The position numbers were made by a program, and so were the translations under genes. Source: Diplonema papillatum (lineage: Eukaryota > Euglenozoa > Diplonemea > Diplonemida > Diplonemidae). Taken from it: a DNA stretch of 64,000 nucleotides. Below the pieces are notes generated by a model. The model had not been told where the DNA came from, did no database searches, and was given only the letters and a program-made list of their open reading frames with translations. The DNA lies in contig JAPJBO010000010.1 of assembly GCA_030068145.1 (NCBI GenBank), positions 124,001 through 188,000 on the forward strand. Reading direction: 5' to 3'. Every line of letters begins with the position of its first letter. Position 1 is the first letter of the stretch. This document shows, one piece after another, positions 62,562 through 64,000 of the stretch.

Positions 62562-63653
62562 ATGAGCACACCACCCGAGCCTACAACAGGAGACTTCGGG
62601 TGGGCTGAGGTGGGTCTTCTGAGACTGAATTCTTCTTCTTCTATGCCTAATGATCCCCGCGCGTCCGTTTTTGACAAGCAGTCCACATCGGGCTACCAGG
62701 GATGGACGCTGCCGAAGGAGTTCTCTCTGTCGTTCACAGAGTTAGTAGGAAAGCCGTTTCCGAGGCGGTACATTGTCCTCTCGGACTTGAGCGGGTGGAT
62801 CATGCACTTCTTCGGCGGTCTACCGGAGGAGCAGCAACTGCTTTCCGCGAAGGCCGTGGTTCGGGATCTCCTGGACGTGGACGAAGGGAGTGACTTGGAC
62901 GGGAAAGTGGAGGCGCTAGAATCGTGGAAGGTGGCAGCCCTGCTCGCCGATGCGTCGCTGGTTAACCCGCGCGTTCTGAAGCTTGCGATGAAAGCTAGTT
63001 CGAAGTGGAAAGCCGGCGCACCGGATCTCAGGCGCCCGGACGGGGACGACGATCAAGATGTACCCCGCCCACCTACGCCGCCGCGGACTCCTCCGATTTC
63101 TCCTAGGCGGGCTGCCGTCGACGATGGCGCAGCTCTGCGATTGGAGCTCGGGGCCCTTCGCCAGGCGGTGGCGGAGCTGCAGGGCGTAAAGAAGGGCGCA
63201 CCTTCGGAGTCGACTCTTCGTTCGTTCGTGGCTGAGGCAAAGAACGTGTTGGACTGGAAGGGACAGATGGCCGTTGACCCGGAGACGCTAGTCCGGGACC
63301 TTGACGTGGCGTATGTTGCTGGGAGGCGGCATTTGCCAGGTGGGGACCTGCTCCACGACGTCTTTACCAGGCTCAAGTGCTGGTTGATTTCGGCGGCGAC
63401 GACAGACGGCTGGGAAAGCTGCCCCGAACAGGTGAGGCTCGGCAACGACCTTCTCCTTGACCTCCGTGCACAGCGCGTCTACGTCGAGGAGGGGATAAGC
63501 CGAAAGTCCGTCATGCGTGGTCTCCAGCAATTGACGGATGATCCGTTCGACAAGGTCGTGGCCGGGATTCGAGGACAACGGGAAAAGACGGAGCGTCCGA
63601 GGCGGCAGTACAAGAAGTCGCAGGGAAACGGAAAGGCCGGAGGAAAACATTGA
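62562..63653 (+). CDS. Gag-like first gene of a second retroelement
   Basis: The ATG at 62562 opens 363 codons: MSTPPEPTTGDFGWAEVG, a folded part (FSLSFTELVGKPFPRRYIVL, WIMHFFGGLPEEQQLLSAKA), a Pro-rich linker and a helical segment ALRLELGALRQAVAELQG. A second folded part follows (CPEQVRLGNDLLLDLRAQRV), then a strongly basic C-terminus (RPRRQYKKSQGNGKAGGKH). The layout and the open frames that follow directly resemble a structural gene before an RT gene. The N-terminal frame is also open through the ACT repeat, which is ignored. It looks whole. No family motif is decisive. Confidence 0.5.
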   Translation: MSTPPEPTTGDFGWAEVGLLRLNSSSSMPNDPRASVFDKQSTSGYQGWTLPKEFSLSFTELVGKPFPRRYIVLSDLSGWIMHFFGGLPEEQQLLSAKAVVRDLLDVDEGSDLDGKVEALESWKVAALLADASLVNPRVLKLAMKASSKWKAGAPDLRRPDGDDDQDVPRPPTPPRTPPISPRRAAVDDGAALRLELGALRQAVAELQGVKKGAPSESTLRSFVAEAKNVLDWKGQMAVDPETLVRDLDVAYVAGRRHLPGGDLLHDVFTRLKCWLISAATTDGWESCPEQVRLGNDLLLDLRAQRVYVEEGISRKSVMRGLQQLTDDPFDKVVAGIRGQREKTERPRRQYKKSQGNGKAGGKH

Positions 63654-64000
63654 CTGGCCGTCCTCCGGCCCCAAAAACCCTTGCCAGTTACAAAGTCTGT
63701 CCATCCGGGCAAAATCAAGCAAACTCACGTCCTCACGCCCCAGATCGTGGAGCCTCGCCAGACCCTTCACGCAAGGAGAGACCTCCCTCTTCCGAAACCG
63801 CCTGGTCGTGCAAGAGCTGTGCCTGCATTGGCGCCTTCTTCGACGTTGCTGAGCGGCTGTCCGACGTTGCTGAGACCCTCCAGCGTGTCCTCTCAGGCGC
63901 CAGGGTTGGCGAGCCGTCCGCAAACAGCTTTAGGCCGCGCCATCCACAGTCTGCTGACGGGTTGGACACCTGGGCGCACGATCCGTACGGGGGAGGCGCG
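63654..64000 (+). other. Start of the next gene of the retroelement, cut by the window edge
   Basis: After the gag-like stop, two plus-strand frames remain open to the edge. One contains GAFFDVAERLSDVAETLQRV and ends WAHDPYGGGA. This is too little to assign a domain, but the N-terminal region of an RT gene is expected here. Confidence 0.35.

Overview
This window is nuclear DNA of a eukaryotic microbe. It has GT-AG spliced genes, long introns, several families of short dispersed repeats, microsatellites, a piggyBac transposon and tyrosine-recombinase (YR) retroelements. No prokaryotic operon signals or rRNA were seen. Base composition is mixed, about half GC. The repeat load and the moderately diverged eIF2B and GID8 proteins would suit an alveolate such as a chromerid alga or a dinoflagellate relative, but the sequence alone does not fix the organism.

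Layout. 1-7.1 kb: minus-strand exons (a long open reading frame running off the left edge, two beta-propeller-like exons, a zinc-ribbon gene), interrupted by a minisatellite that encloses two very large palindromes. 7.8-8.2 kb: a small coiled-coil protein. 9.4-12.4 kb: a piggyBac element with intact ends, an unusual N-terminal extension on its transposase and a damaged catalytic core. 13.2-14.0 kb: a secreted-type histidine phosphatase. 16.2-20.3 kb: the beta subunit of eIF2B in five visible exons, its introns filled with MITE- and SINE-like repeats. 21-41 kb: mostly repeats, with several possible host exons that I could not join. 42.4-43.2 kb: a CCCH zinc-finger gene whose 3' end lies in a dispersed repeat. 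46-49 kb: tandem arrays. 50.1-51.6 kb: GID8 (CTLH E3 ligase complex) and a stand-alone ubiquitin-like protein. 53.2-58.5 kb: a YR-type retroelement with split terminal repeats, flanked on the right by fragments of other retroelements. 60.1-62.0 kb: two exons of an unrecognised host protein. 62.2-64 kb: a long ACT microsatellite and the start of another retroelement.

The recognised host proteins belong to basic cell functions: translation initiation (eIF2B), ubiquitin-dependent turnover (GID8, ubiquitin-like protein), phosphatase and RNA-binding-type zinc-finger roles. They do not form one pathway. All host genes I can support lie on the minus strand, while the coding mobile elements lie mainly on the plus strand. 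Exon borders were placed by eye from reading frame, phase and GT/AG sites.
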